DNA of 64,000 nt from G020354785 sp964521285. GTDB lineage: Bacteria > Bacteroidota > Bacteroidia > Bacteroidales > UBA10428. A program made the position numbers and the translations under genes. How positions within the stretch are numbered: the stretch's first letter is position 1; each line of letters begins with the position of its first letter. The stretch covers positions 1 to 64,000 of the forward strand of contig CAZFQS010000012.1 of the NCBI GenBank assembly GCA_964521285.1. The letters are read 5' to 3'. Shown here piece by piece: positions 35,904-46,481 of the stretch. The notes under the pieces are model-generated. The model worked only from the letters and a program-made list of their open reading frames with translations, had not been told where the DNA came from and searched no databases.

Positions 35904-38429
35904 TTATTTCTGTTGCTTAATTATCTTAGTTATTTTAGTCTTATTGTTATGGCTGATAGTTAATATAAATATACCATTTTGCAGGTTTTTACCTATCAAA
36001 CAGTCTCCGTTACAGCTGTCTGATTCAAACTGTAAACCATTCATATCAACAATAGTATATTTAAATGGAATATCAGCCTGAATATACATTTCTGTTACAA
36101 AGGGATTAGGCGCGCAATATATATTATGAAGCTTATTATCAGTAATTAAACTGACAGCACAGGGTTCTTTTCCGGTGTTCCCACCAACACAGGAATCACA
36201 GGCATCGTAGTATGCTGTTCCGTTCATGTCACCATTGCAGTCGTAGAGTTGTTCGCCATATAGTATACCGCGACCGCCTGTTGCAATGTACATACGGCCA
36301 TACATGCGGGGATCACCTGTAACTATATTTATCCAGCCAAATTGCTGCTTGTCGGTATTTATGCGTATCCAGCTTTCACCCTCATCATCTGAACGGAAAA
36401 ATCCGGTTACCCCGTTAACTTTGCCTGATATATAGATTGCAGGATAGTTATTGCCTGGAAAAGCCCTGCCAAATCCAATTCTGCCACCTTCCTGTACATT
36501 ATTGATTTTACGGAAGTCTGTTCCGGAATTAACGGACTGATAAAGCCCGCCAGGTACAGCAAGCCAGATATGACCTTCTTTACCATAAACGGTTCGTATA
36601 GAAGCATCACCCAGCTGCCAGTCCGGTACAGTCGGTAACCCGGTAGTTTTAACAGCAAAAGATTTTCCTCCGTCTGTACTTGCCAGAAGCTGTCCGTTAA
36701 GTGCATTATATACATAAAGCTTAAGTGGATTTACACGGTCAGATACCGGTTTCAGGTTTGAGCCTGCTCCTGCACATGCCTGCCATCTGGAGCCATTGTC
36801 TGTCGAATAATGCATCGAAGCTCCGCCGGGGCACCACACAATAGTATTACCATCAGCTGAAACAGCAATATTTCCGCCGGCATTTGTGCCTGAGGGTGTG
36901 CTACCAAAAGCTGTCCATGTTGTGCCGCCATCTGTTGAGTAAGCACCATAGCGTCCTCCTGAATTATCATGTGTACGTGTCATGAAGCCAGGTTTTTTTT
37001 CAGCATAGTCAATGCTCCTACTTGTCCCGTAGCGAGGTATAAACCTTCCGGCAGGAGGTGATTCATCCAGGTTGTCGTGGCGAAAACCGTCGATATCACC
37101 AATTACACTGACAAGAGAGGCTCCTGAAGTGGGACTTATTATTCCCAGGGGCACAGTCTCCTCCAGACCTGTATTCATAAACTTCCATTTTGCAGGATTA
37201 TACTGATCGGCGTCAGTAATATTTTTACATGCCCATAACCCATAACCGGTGATGAACCATGCATTGTCAGTATTAAATGGATCGATATCAACGTCACCTA
37301 TCCAGTGAGGATTGGAATAGCTGGCCCATGGAGCAGGAGAATAGTCCCATGTTGATGTTTCAAGGAGGGCTTTCCATGTCTGACCCCCGTCAGTGCTGCG
37401 ATATATTTCATCACGTGGCCACCATCGGTCAATAGTACTTACCAGCAGAGTCCCGGGATTTTGGGCATCAGCTGATATTCCTGCAAAACCGCCCTGTCCG
37501 GTTGGCGGTGTAATGTTAGTCCATTTCCCGCTATTTGTATAGTATTTCCATACCTGGCCGGAATTAACTCCGTTTGGTCCCGGTCCGTCACAAAAAGTCA
37601 TATAAAGGATGCTGTCAAGTTCAAATGCTGCATGATGGGGCATAAGTGTGGCAGGTCCTCCGGAAACGGGTTCCCATGAAGTACCTCCGTTTATAGTTTT
37701 ATAGAGATTATTGCCGGTTTGCAAGATACCTACATAGATAGTCTGTGTAGCATTACCTTCAGAACCACTGCTTTTATCAAACAATACAAAAGAAATACCT
37801 GCACCATCAGGGGTCTCGGCAACAGGAAATGCGGAAACCTTATCCCATGAAGCCCCATAATCAGTACTTTTCCATAATCCATCCTTGCTTGAACCTAAAT
37901 AGAGTATACTTCCAAGGTTGGGATCTACCTGCAGGCGTTCACCAGCAGAACGTCCGTCTTCATTTCCTCCGAGTTTGATAGTCAGGTTTGTCTGAGTCCA
38001 GTTCCCGCCCCTGTCGGCAGAAGCCAGTATTGCAGCAGTACCGGCCCACCACTGGGTATAGAGACCTGTAGCAAGATATACCCTGTCAGGGTCAGACGGG
38101 TCAGTTGCTATACTTAATACACCTGTATAATCAGATTCGTTTTTTCCTATATGGTCTGTAATGGGGAACCATGTGCTATCCGAAGTATTCCAGCGGTAAG
38201 CCCCTCCAACATCAGTGCGCGCATAAAGAAGACCTTGTTCAGCCGGACTGTAAATTATGCCGGTTACAAATCCACCGCCCCGTATTTGTACATTCTTCCA
38301 TCTGTATTCTTCAGTGGTTTGTGCCAGTGTAAAGGATTGAACCGAAATTGCCAGTGTCAGGAGGTATATGAATATGTTTGATTTCCTCATTACTTTGTAC
38401 GGTTTTGATTTGCTATATCCTGGAATCAT
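35904..38429 (-). CDS. GH74 endo-xyloglucanase with T9SS sorting domain
   Basis: This 841-residue protein has a signal peptide after Met14 (MRKSNIFIYLLTLAISVQS), so the start may be 38390 rather than 38429. It has two seven-bladed propellers typical of GH74: WKNVQIRGGGFVTGIIYSP, a first catalytic Asp at D73 in ARTDVGGAYRW, repeated sialidase-type turns such as STDGGQTWKAL, and a second Asp at D445/D447 in VIGDIDGFRH. The C-terminus (from about 760) is a T9SS sorting domain (NIYCAPNPFVTEMYI, KITKIIKQQK) after a small Cys-rich linker. GH74 enzymes cut the xyloglucan backbone and are the strongest substrate marker in this operon. The start codon overlaps the previous stop in ATGA (38426-38429), so translation is coupled if the upstream Met is used. 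Confidence 0.94.
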   Translation of the reverse strand: MIPGYSKSKPYKVMRKSNIFIYLLTLAISVQSFTLAQTTEEYRWKNVQIRGGGFVTGIIYSPAEQGLLYARTDVGGAYRWNTSDSTWFPITDHIGKNESDYTGVLSIATDPSDPDRVYLATGLYTQWWAGTAAILASADRGGNWTQTNLTIKLGGNEDGRSAGERLQVDPNLGSILYLGSSKDGLWKSTDYGASWDKVSAFPVAETPDGAGISFVLFDKSSGSEGNATQTIYVGILQTGNNLYKTINGGTSWEPVSGGPATLMPHHAAFELDSILYMTFCDGPGPNGVNSGQVWKYYTNSGKWTNITPPTGQGGFAGISADAQNPGTLLVSTIDRWWPRDEIYRSTDGGQTWKALLETSTWDYSPAPWASYSNPHWIGDVDIDPFNTDNAWFITGYGLWACKNITDADQYNPAKWKFMNTGLEETVPLGIISPTSGASLVSVIGDIDGFRHDNLDESPPAGRFIPRYGTSRSIDYAEKKPGFMTRTHDNSGGRYGAYSTDGGTTWTAFGSTPSGTNAGGNIAVSADGNTIVWCPGGASMHYSTDNGSRWQACAGAGSNLKPVSDRVNPLKLYVYNALNGQLLASTDGGKSFAVKTTGLPTVPDWQLGDASIRTVYGKEGHIWLAVPGGLYQSVNSGTDFRKINNVQEGGRIGFGRAFPGNNYPAIYISGKVNGVTGFFRSDDEGESWIRINTDKQQFGWINIVTGDPRMYGRMYIATGGRGILYGEQLYDCNGDMNGTAYYDACDSCVGGNTGKEPCAVSLITDNKLHNIYCAPNPFVTEMYIQADIPFKYTIVDMNGLQFESDSCNGDCLIGKNLQNGIFILTISHNNKTKITKIIKQQK

Positions 38430-40087
38430 TTGTCCTTGTCTTCAACAAGTAAGAACTGAACTGACCAGGGAGAAAGAACAAGTTTTATTTCATCATTTAT
38501 TTCGTGAGATAAAGCCTTTATATTTTGTAAATTACTAACAGGTCCGCCTGTTAGGTTATCCGGACCTTTACCGTTAACAAACACTTTTTGTGAAAACTCG
38601 CCGTTATCATCTCCTCCGGTAAGTGAATAGATATAGCAGCGGCTTCCGTACTTAAAATCATGAATACTCAACCTGGCCATTTGTTCTGTTTTACCTTTGT
38701 TAACTATTACAATGCCCGCTTCACCTGAACTGAATTTGGATGCATAGACAATAACATCATCGCTGCCGGATACGGATGAGCTAACCATATGGTCGCCAAA
38801 AAATTTCTGAAAGTAGTACATATAAAAATATACAGGTCGGGGGTTCCATTGTGGCACACCAGGTTCATCTCCAAAGTTGAACATCCCGTGATCATCGCCG
38901 TTTGCCCATCTGTTAACAAGGTCCCAGCGGCAGGCCATTCCATATTTATTTTTTATAAGCTCACCCAGTACTAATGTTGCATGCATACCATTGATAAATG
39001 AGCAGGATTGTTTTGAACCCACGGCAAATATATTCCACTCCGTAAGGGCAACTGGTTTTAAGGGAAGATTGTACTCAGCAGATATCTCTTTCATATGGTC
39101 AAGCATCTTAGGTGTTTCCTTTTCAGGAGAATTTAAAATCGTGGCTGCTGTAGAATTCTCGTTGTAGGGAGTGTAGTATGAATGAATAACATAGAAGTCA
39201 ATTTCATTACCTGCCTGTTCCAGTACTCCCTTGTTCCAGCTGTTTTCTATAGGCGCGTAATATTCTTTTGGTAATTCGACTATTACTGCTCCTATTTTGA
39301 TATCTGCCCCGGTTTCTTTTGCTGCAGCTCTCATGGAGTCTGCAAAAATCCTGAAGTGTTTACCATATAACTCACCGGAGATTATTTCCGGCTGTCCGTC
39401 TGAATTACTTTTTAAGTCTATTTCGTAACCTGACTGCCACTTCCCGAAATTCTCATTACCTATCTCCCAGAATTTCGTACGCCCTTTATCATACCTTACC
39501 CAGTCAGCTGCCAGTTTGGCTGCGGTCTGCACAGGGTCAGGACCGGCACCGTAGCGGGCATATGCATAATTAACACAAATAATGCCGGTACTATTGGTTT
39601 GCTCCAGCATTTTATAATAATTGTCAACAGATAAAGTCTTTGGTCTTGTATCTCTACCATACCAGAAATTATCAGTGTATTTTTGTTCACCGCCAACATA
39701 TACAGGATTGGGAACATCTTCCGGTAGTTTTTTGTGTTCTGCATTCCAGAAGAAAAGGTTACTGAGGTTTCCTCCGGGGTAACGCAGTACATTAGGAGAA
39801 AGTAATTTTATATGATTAATAAGATCAGGCTGTGTAATCATTTGTGTCATATAAACATTCGCGTTATTACCATATATGTATTTTAATACTTTAGCCACAG
39901 TATCACTAAAATTAACATTGATGGAAACTGTGGGTTTTACAGTGGGCTGACCTATATCCTCATAGTCAGGTATAAAAGCTTTTTTCAGCTCAGAATCATT
40001 TATAAAGAATCCCTGTGAATCCTGTCCATAGCTGAAATCAGGAATAGCCAGTGCCAGAAGAATTGACAAGTATGATATTATTCCCAT
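38426..40087 (-). CDS. Clan GH-A glycoside hydrolase, alpha-L-arabinofuranosidase-like
   Basis: This 553-residue protein has a signal peptide (cut near DFSYGQ). Its TIM barrel includes LRYPGGNLSNLFFW, IICVNYAYARYG, the likely acid/base E212 in FWEIGNENFG and the likely nucleophile E350 in VALTEWNIFAVG, then a C-terminal beta-sandwich (IVIVNKGKTEQMARLSI). The layout is like GH51 and related arabinofuranosidases, but I cannot fix the family. In xyloglucan loci such enzymes remove arabinofuranose from side chains of arabino-xyloglucans. It lies between the surface glycan-binding protein and GH74 genes and overlaps the latter by 4 bases. Confidence 0.78.
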   Translation of the reverse strand: MGIISYLSILLALAIPDFSYGQDSQGFFINDSELKKAFIPDYEDIGQPTVKPTVSINVNFSDTVAKVLKYIYGNNANVYMTQMITQPDLINHIKLLSPNVLRYPGGNLSNLFFWNAEHKKLPEDVPNPVYVGGEQKYTDNFWYGRDTRPKTLSVDNYYKMLEQTNSTGIICVNYAYARYGAGPDPVQTAAKLAADWVRYDKGRTKFWEIGNENFGKWQSGYEIDLKSNSDGQPEIISGELYGKHFRIFADSMRAAAKETGADIKIGAVIVELPKEYYAPIENSWNKGVLEQAGNEIDFYVIHSYYTPYNENSTAATILNSPEKETPKMLDHMKEISAEYNLPLKPVALTEWNIFAVGSKQSCSFINGMHATLVLGELIKNKYGMACRWDLVNRWANGDDHGMFNFGDEPGVPQWNPRPVYFYMYYFQKFFGDHMVSSSVSGSDDVIVYASKFSSGEAGIVIVNKGKTEQMARLSIHDFKYGSRCYIYSLTGGDDNGEFSQKVFVNGKGPDNLTGGPVSNLQNIKALSHEINDEIKLVLSPWSVQFLLVEDKDK

Positions 40088-40149
40088 TTGTTTAAAATAT
40101 TTATTTGTAATTTTAAAATGCGCTGGTTTTAAAAATTGTAATATAAATC

Positions 40150-41400
40150 TTATTCGCTTACCTGTATTATTCTTATGTTATCAACACCAATTGCTATGCT
40201 TTCCATTAAAATACCACCTATATCTGCAGAAGGATTTACAAAATACATACCTAAAAAATTGTAATCCTCAATTTGTGAAAATGATGTAAGTAAATTTTCT
40301 TGATCAGTACTTAAGTAAAAATTGTTAAGCGGTATGGAAATAGTTATCCAATCGTCAGTTTCAAAATCATTTCTATTATCAACATCACCCCATAATTGCA
40401 ATGGATAAAGATAATATTCCACCCAGGCATAGTCCTGATCAGGGTCTCGCTTAACCAATCTAAATTCATACCAGCCTGAATTCCATGGACCATTAACATA
40501 TATTTCAAATTTAACAGCCATATTGTTCGCGGATAATTCAGAATTAAATCGTGGGTATTTACCTGATACAATAGGCATAGCCATTTCCTGGACCCACCAT
40601 GTTCCCGGAACTAGATTGGTTGATGTACCAAGATAGGCATTTCCCATAAATTCAGGTAATCTGGAATCAGTCGAAGGATCTATTACCACTCCACCCCAGT
40701 TTTCAAATGTATTCTTATCATCGAAATTACAAATCATACCTGTTGTATCGTTGAATCTGGCTCCTGCCGGGCTTGCAGAAAGACCACTTTGAGATACAAT
40801 TACTAAATTCCCACCTTCTGTTACTCCTTCGGGAACTGTCACATATATTAAATTAGCTGATACTATATCATACCCGGAGGCAGAAATATTACCAGGGAAA
40901 AGTATATCTTCAACAAAGTAAAAATATGATCCCATAACTGTAATAGTATCGCCAGCTTGCGAAAATTCATTGCTTATATATATTATTTGTGGAGGAGGTG
41001 GATATATAATGAAGTCATACTCTGCTTCGCCATAATCAGTAATAATGCGTATTATATTAGGCACATCAGGATCACTGCCCACATTTGGTGTGTCATCAGG
41101 AATCTCAACAACAATAGTATTGTCGGTAACGAATGTTGCATTGAAATAAACTTCATAATTATTAATAAAAATTTGCTTTGTACTGGCAAGGTTTTCCCCA
41201 TGTATAACAACCCAATTTCCAAGGCCGACACCTGATAACGAAGTGTCAGCTGTTGAAGGATCAGTTAACCTTATCCTTGTAATAACCGGGATACTGGTCT
41301 CATCTTTATCACAAGAAATTTGGAGTAACAAACTTCCTGTTGTGAATAATAGAATAAAAAAATAGATATTGTTATTTAATATGTTTATTGATTTTTTCAT
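40150..41400 (-). CDS. Surface glycan-binding lipoprotein with TIG/IPT domains (SGBP-B-like)
   Basis: This 416-residue lipoprotein has the lipobox LLQISC (Cys about 30). Two TIG/IPT Ig-like domains follow (about 38-120: ITRIRLTDPSTADTSL, VIHGENLASTKQIFINNYEV; about 125-210: QIIYISNEFSQAGDTITVMG). A C-terminal beta-sandwich (about 220-416) resembles the glycan-binding domain of xyloglucan SGBP-B proteins (CNFDDKNTFENWGG, WNSGWYEFRLV). Tyr and Trp residues there are candidates for binding. It sits directly after a susC/susD pair, the usual place for such a protein. It binds long chains at the cell surface and does not cut them. Confidence 0.87.
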   Translation of the reverse strand: MKKSINILNNNIYFFILLFTTGSLLLQISCDKDETSIPVITRIRLTDPSTADTSLSGVGLGNWVVIHGENLASTKQIFINNYEVYFNATFVTDNTIVVEIPDDTPNVGSDPDVPNIIRIITDYGEAEYDFIIYPPPPQIIYISNEFSQAGDTITVMGSYFYFVEDILFPGNISASGYDIVSANLIYVTVPEGVTEGGNLVIVSQSGLSASPAGARFNDTTGMICNFDDKNTFENWGGVVIDPSTDSRLPEFMGNAYLGTSTNLVPGTWWVQEMAMPIVSGKYPRFNSELSANNMAVKFEIYVNGPWNSGWYEFRLVKRDPDQDYAWVEYYLYPLQLWGDVDNRNDFETDDWITISIPLNNFYLSTDQENLLTSFSQIEDYNFLGMYFVNPSADIGGILMESIAIGVDNIRIIQVSE

Positions 41401-41519
41401 AATATAATGATATTACAAGGTTCTAATTTTCAATTTATTTTAGTATAACCTTCTAACACAGGCAATACCTTTGGAATAATATCCGTAACGGCGGAAGGTT
41501 TACTATAAAAATAGTAATG

Positions 41520-43199
41520 TTATTCATCCTCATCATCAAGTAAAGAAAAATCAAACACTACAGGAGTCTTCTTTAAATTTGGAGCTCTGGCTGCCTCAAC
41601 CTCAGGCAAAGGGAGCCACATGGTTTTATCAGTAACAGCAAAAGTCCGTTGTATAGGCTCCCCATTCCATAAGGTATCAGGAAATTCAAATTCTCTTTGA
41701 CCTTGAGTATTCAAAGTAATTGAATATTGTCCTTTGTCCTGGTTGCTGATATATTTTTTTGCTGAATCAGGTTGAAAATAATACCATCGTACCAACTCGT
41801 ACCAATAATTTCCTTCCATGGCAAGCTCGATACGTTTTTCCTGTAAAATATCACGGAAAGTAATGCTGTTTAATGTATTCAATCCTGCACGAGTATGAAC
41901 AGCATTGAAATATTGCAAGGCCTCAGCGTCACTGGTTGAAGGATCATTACCAAGTATGGCCTCAGCATAAATAAGGTAAACTTCTGCAAGCCTTAGCATA
42001 TAGCTATTTATACCAGTCCCCATAATTAAACCTTTACCGTCATTATCATCGGGTGTTCCTACAACATATTTTTTAATAGCGGCAGTCCAGTCTGCTGTAT
42101 AGTCATATCCACCCTCTTTAGACAGGATTTCATCATAATGGTCGCCATTGAACATGTAAGTTGCTTTTCTTCGAACAGCATCATTTGGATTATTTATATA
42201 ATATTTAATAATATCAGCAGAAGCACCCTGGCCACCTCCCCATCCATCGCCTGTGCCAGTAATTTTTGGCTCAAATGCTACATATGACTGGAAAGTATTT
42301 TTTATGCCCCATTCATTAACAGCTTCCCATTGCAAAGCAAAGAGGCTTTCTTCATTATTATCGTTAGCAGACAGGAAAAGATCGTAATAGTTTGGCAACA
42401 GGTTTAGTCCGCTATTATTACATACATCACCAGCATAAAGTTTTGTACTGTCCAAATCAGACTGGTTACGGGTTCCATCGCCTCCACTCGAACCTGAACG
42501 ATAAAGCTGCATCTCATTTGTACTGCTTAAGCCTGAACGATAAAGATACATCTTTGCAAGCATCCCTTTAGCTGACCATTTAGATAATCGTCCTATTTCC
42601 ACTGGAGTTTCAGGAAGGTTTTGAACAGAATACCTAAGGTCACGTATTACAAGTGCCCATATACTCTCAACCGTATTTGGTGCTAAAGCAGTATCCAGCA
42701 TTTGGTCGATGTTGCTGTAAACAATAGGTACCGGACCCCAGTTCATCACAAGCATAGAGTATGCAACCCCCCTCATAAAACGGGCTTCTGCAATTGCATG
42801 TCTTTTTATTTCTTCTGAAACATCATCGCTTGCCCTGGTTTTTATATTTCTGATAGCCATATTACACTGGCCGATTACATTATATAATGCCCTCCACGCC
42901 CCGTGAACCTCCCAGTCACTGGCCGTAACAGTAAATTGGTAATATTGATCCCTGTCATTGGATATTATATTACCTGCACGTCCATCACCAAGAGCATACA
43001 TACATTTGTCATTATAATCACCCCAAACCAAGCTATATAAAAGTGCAGAACCCATAAGCACTTCGTTATCGTTTTGATAATATGTTTCGTCAGTAAGACT
43101 GTCAAGCGGGGGTCTGTCAAGAAAATCCTTATTACATCCTATAAAATTAATAGTAAGGAGTACAGTTATGTATTTTATTATCATTGATTTCATAATCAC
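41520..43199 (-). CDS. SusD/RagB-family lipoprotein, first pair of the operon
   Basis: This 559-residue protein has the lipobox NFIGC (Cys about 22). SusD features are FLDRPPLDSLTDETYY, a helical region with AWRALYNVIGQCNMAIRNI, ARFMRGVAYSMLVMNWGPVP, and near the end MLRLAEVYLIYAEAILGND and EKRIELAMEGNYWYELVRWY. It partners the SusC gene upstream (43222-46410), whose frame ends 22 bases before this start. The start is M1 or M3 of MIMKSM. Confidence 0.94.
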   Translation of the reverse strand: MIMKSMIIKYITVLLTINFIGCNKDFLDRPPLDSLTDETYYQNDNEVLMGSALLYSLVWGDYNDKCMYALGDGRAGNIISNDRDQYYQFTVTASDWEVHGAWRALYNVIGQCNMAIRNIKTRASDDVSEEIKRHAIAEARFMRGVAYSMLVMNWGPVPIVYSNIDQMLDTALAPNTVESIWALVIRDLRYSVQNLPETPVEIGRLSKWSAKGMLAKMYLYRSGLSSTNEMQLYRSGSSGGDGTRNQSDLDSTKLYAGDVCNNSGLNLLPNYYDLFLSANDNNEESLFALQWEAVNEWGIKNTFQSYVAFEPKITGTGDGWGGGQGASADIIKYYINNPNDAVRRKATYMFNGDHYDEILSKEGGYDYTADWTAAIKKYVVGTPDDNDGKGLIMGTGINSYMLRLAEVYLIYAEAILGNDPSTSDAEALQYFNAVHTRAGLNTLNSITFRDILQEKRIELAMEGNYWYELVRWYYFQPDSAKKYISNQDKGQYSITLNTQGQREFEFPDTLWNGEPIQRTFAVTDKTMWLPLPEVEAARAPNLKKTPVVFDFSLLDDEDE

Positions 43200-43221
43200 T
43201 TAATTTTTTTATACTTATACA

Positions 43222-46200
43222 TTAAAAATCTACTAAAAAACTGAACGAATAGATCCTGGTTTGAGGATAACGACCATAATCTATACCAGGTACTGCATTT
43301 GAAAGATTATCATCTGAAAAGGTACCAACTTCAGGATCGTAACCTCAATATTTTGTGAAAGTAAATGCATTCTGGACACTCGCAGAAACCATTATTCCAT
43401 TTATAGGAATTTTTGACAAGACCTTTTCAGGAATACTATATGATAGTTGTATGTTTTTAAACCTTATAAACGAACCATCTTCGACAAACTGGTCTGAAGG
43501 CCTGTTGTTTGCATTCGGATCAGTGGATGTAACCCTTGGTATTTTTGTTTCAGGATTAAGCAAGATTGGTTCACCATTTGCATCGGTTGAAACCCTTGCA
43601 AAATCAGCAACTGCTTTTAGGTAACCACTACCTGGACCACTACCATTTGGATTTTCATTCTTGTATCGAACATAATTGAATATTTTATTTCCGTAAATAC
43701 CATTTATAGCAATGTAAAGTACAAAATTCTTATAAGTGAAAGTATTATTAAATCCAAAAGAAAATTTAGGCCACGGACTTCCGATATTTGTTCGATCCTC
43801 ATCGTCTATTATTGAATCGTTGTTCATATTAATGAACTTTATGTCACCTACCCATGTCCCTTGGTTTTCATCAATTAAACCAGTGCTACTTTGGACAGCA
43901 TGGTTTCTAATTTCGAGGGTGTCCAGGAATAAACCATCTGCTTTATATCCATAGAATTGCCAGACAGGTTCGTTTATTTCAGACCGTGATATAAAATTAC
44001 CCATAAACCAGGGAGACCGATCTATTATACTGTTTTCTGTATAAAGTTTTGTTAACTTGTTCTTGTCAAGCGAGAAAGTAAAACCACTTTCCCATTTTAG
44101 AGGATTTTCGATATTAACAGTATTCAATGTAATACCAAAACCACGGTTTTCCATTGCCCCTATATTAACCCATGGAGCCTGTACAGAGCCAGAGCCTTCA
44201 GTTCCAAGATATGCGGGTAAAGGTATCTGCATCATAAGATTATCCGTTTCTCTTAAATAAAAATCAGCAATGAATTCAATACGGTTTCTGAATAAGTTGA
44301 CGTCCAAACCAGCATTATAAGCTTTTGTTTCTTCCCACTGGAAATCAGGATTGGAATAATTATTGGGTAAATATCCTGTGCCCCACGGCGTTGTCCCTGT
44401 CCTCATAGTTGCAAAATACGTAGCACTTCCACTGTTTTGGTTTCCGCTCACACCATATTCTAATCTGAGTTTTAAATTATCTACCTGGCTTACATTTTGC
44501 ATAAATGATTCTTTAGAAATCCTCCATGCCAGAGATATTGCGGGAAAGTAACCCCATCTTTTGTTCTCACCGAAATTAGGGGAGCCATCAGCACGCAATG
44601 TTCCATGGATTATGTACCTTTCATCAAAAATATAGTATAAACGTCCGAAGAAAGATTCCATAGCCCAATCCCCTTTACCACTGTATGCCTCTGATGTAGT
44701 TATATCACCAGAATTAAGCTCTTCAATAGTATTGGTTATAAATCCTTGTCTGGCTCCGGAGAGGCTTTCCCAAAGCTTTTCCCTGGCTTCATGACTTGCC
44801 ATAACATTTATATTGTGCTTTCCTATTTGAGTATTATACTCTAACAGAGTATTTAGTGACCATTCTGTGCTGTTATCCAGACTTCTCGTTGATCTTGCCT
44901 GTTCCTGTTCTTTTATATAACCGCTAAATTCATATCCGGGTTCGAAATCGAACTTTTTACCGAAATATATGTTTCCGTTTAAGTCAGTTCTGAGCTTCAA
45001 GCCCTTTATTAGGTTAATTTCGGCAAATATTCCGCCCATGCCAAATATTCTTCTTAGACTGTGATCGTTTATCTGTGCAAGGGCTACAGGATTCGATATC
45101 ATAAACTGTGTTGTAGAAGGACCACCCCAACTGCCATCCGGATTTCTAACTGCTACGGCTGGTGACTGGCTTATAGCAACATTAATAAGATCATTCTCCG
45201 AATTAGTAACAGTAATTACTTCATTTGTTTGGCTAGCCATAATATTTGTACCTAATTTTAACCATTTACGCGGTGTATTATCCAGGTTCAAACGGAATGA
45301 ATATCGATCAAAGCCCGATCCTATAGCTATACCTTCCTGATTGAAATATCCGGCAGAAAGATAGTAACGTGTATTAACATTGCCACCTGAAAGACTAATT
45401 TGATGTTTCTGTATTGGAGCCCTCTGAAAAAGTTCCTTCTGCCAGTTCGTACCTTCACCAAAAACTGAAGGGTCAAGGTATTCAGCAGAACGCTCCCATC
45501 CTCTGGCATCTGCCAATTCATTCTGATAAGCAGCATATTCACTCAAACTCATAGTAGGAAGCAATTCAGGCATATCCTGTATTGAATACATCCCTGAATA
45601 ACTAATTTTCACTTGACCTTCTGATCCTCTCTTAGTTGTAATAACGATCACACCATTTGCAGCTCTTGAACCGTAAATAGCTGTAGCAGATGGTCCTTGC
45701 AAGATTTGCATTGATTCAATATCATCAGGATTTATTCCCGCAAGAGGATTGCTTGAAGATCCAGTTTCAGCAAGAATTTGAACGCCATCAATAACATACA
45801 TTGGTTCAGTGCTATTTGCAATTGAACTTATACCGCGAATATTTACTGAAATTGAGCCCCCCGGCTGTCCAGAGTTTGTTGAAACATAGACACCAGCTGC
45901 ACGTCCTTGGAGGACCTGTTCAAGTGTTGTTGCATTGCTTTTCAGTATTTCATCCGAACTAATAGAAACCTGTGCGGAACTGAGGTCACTTCGCTTCATT
46001 TGTCCGTACCCTATAACAACTACTTCATCGAGCTTTGTTACTTCTTCTACCAGTGATATATTAAGATATGTCTGTTCATTTACAGTGATTTCTTTATCAT
46101 TATAACCCAGGAAGGAAATAACCAGGACATCTCCTGATCTAACATCAATAGAAAAATCACCGTTAACACCAGTTACAGTTCCGGTAGTGGTACCCTTAAT

Positions 46201-46410
46201 AATAATATTGGCACCCGGAACAGGCTGGTTGTCCTCTGCAAAAGTAACTTTTCCGGTTATTGTCCGTTTGGCAGGTTCCTGTGAGTGACAGTAAAAGGTG
46301 CTTAAAATCCCCGCAATCAGCATAAGTGTGATAAACTTTAAAACACCCGGTACTGATCTGAAAACATGATGTTTTAATAACCAGATAGTCTTTATAAACT
46401 TATTTTCCAT
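43222..46410 (-). pseudogene. SusC-family TonB-dependent transporter with an in-frame TGA 40 codons before its natural end
   Basis: The open frame from 46410 stops at a TGA (43345-43347) after FTFTKY, 1021 residues. The same frame continues past this TGA for 40 codons to a TAA at 43222-43224, encoding GYDPEVGTFSDDNLSNAV and later DYGRYPQTRIYSF. This is exactly the missing C-terminus of SusC, where the family usually has TKYxGYDPEV. The rest is normal: signal peptide, regulatory-like domain (ITGKVTFAEDNQPVPGANII), VVVIGYGQMKRSDLSSAQV, plug (IESMQILQGPSATAIYGSRA) and barrel. Without the tail the last barrel strands are missing and assembly would fail. A single base change from a sense codon (for example TCA, TGG or CGA) explains it, either as a real mutation or a consensus error. 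All other genes of the operon look intact, which favours an error or a recent change. Confidence 0.85.
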
Positions 46411-46481
46411 AATATTTGGTTTTAAAATGTCATAATAACATTTTTCTTTAATAGTATTTTTATATCAGCTTGTGAAAGATA

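Noticed and set aside
35881..36081. Plus-strand frame of 66 codons rich in Leu/Ile, like a small membrane protein
   Set aside because: It lies antisense to the conserved T9SS end of the GH74 gene; the hydrophobic look comes from the complementary strand of Lys/Asn codons.
43345..43347. TGA as selenocysteine or a recoded sense codon
   Set aside because: All other genes in the window use TGA as a normal stop, SusC is not a selenoprotein family, and no selenocysteine hairpin was seen.
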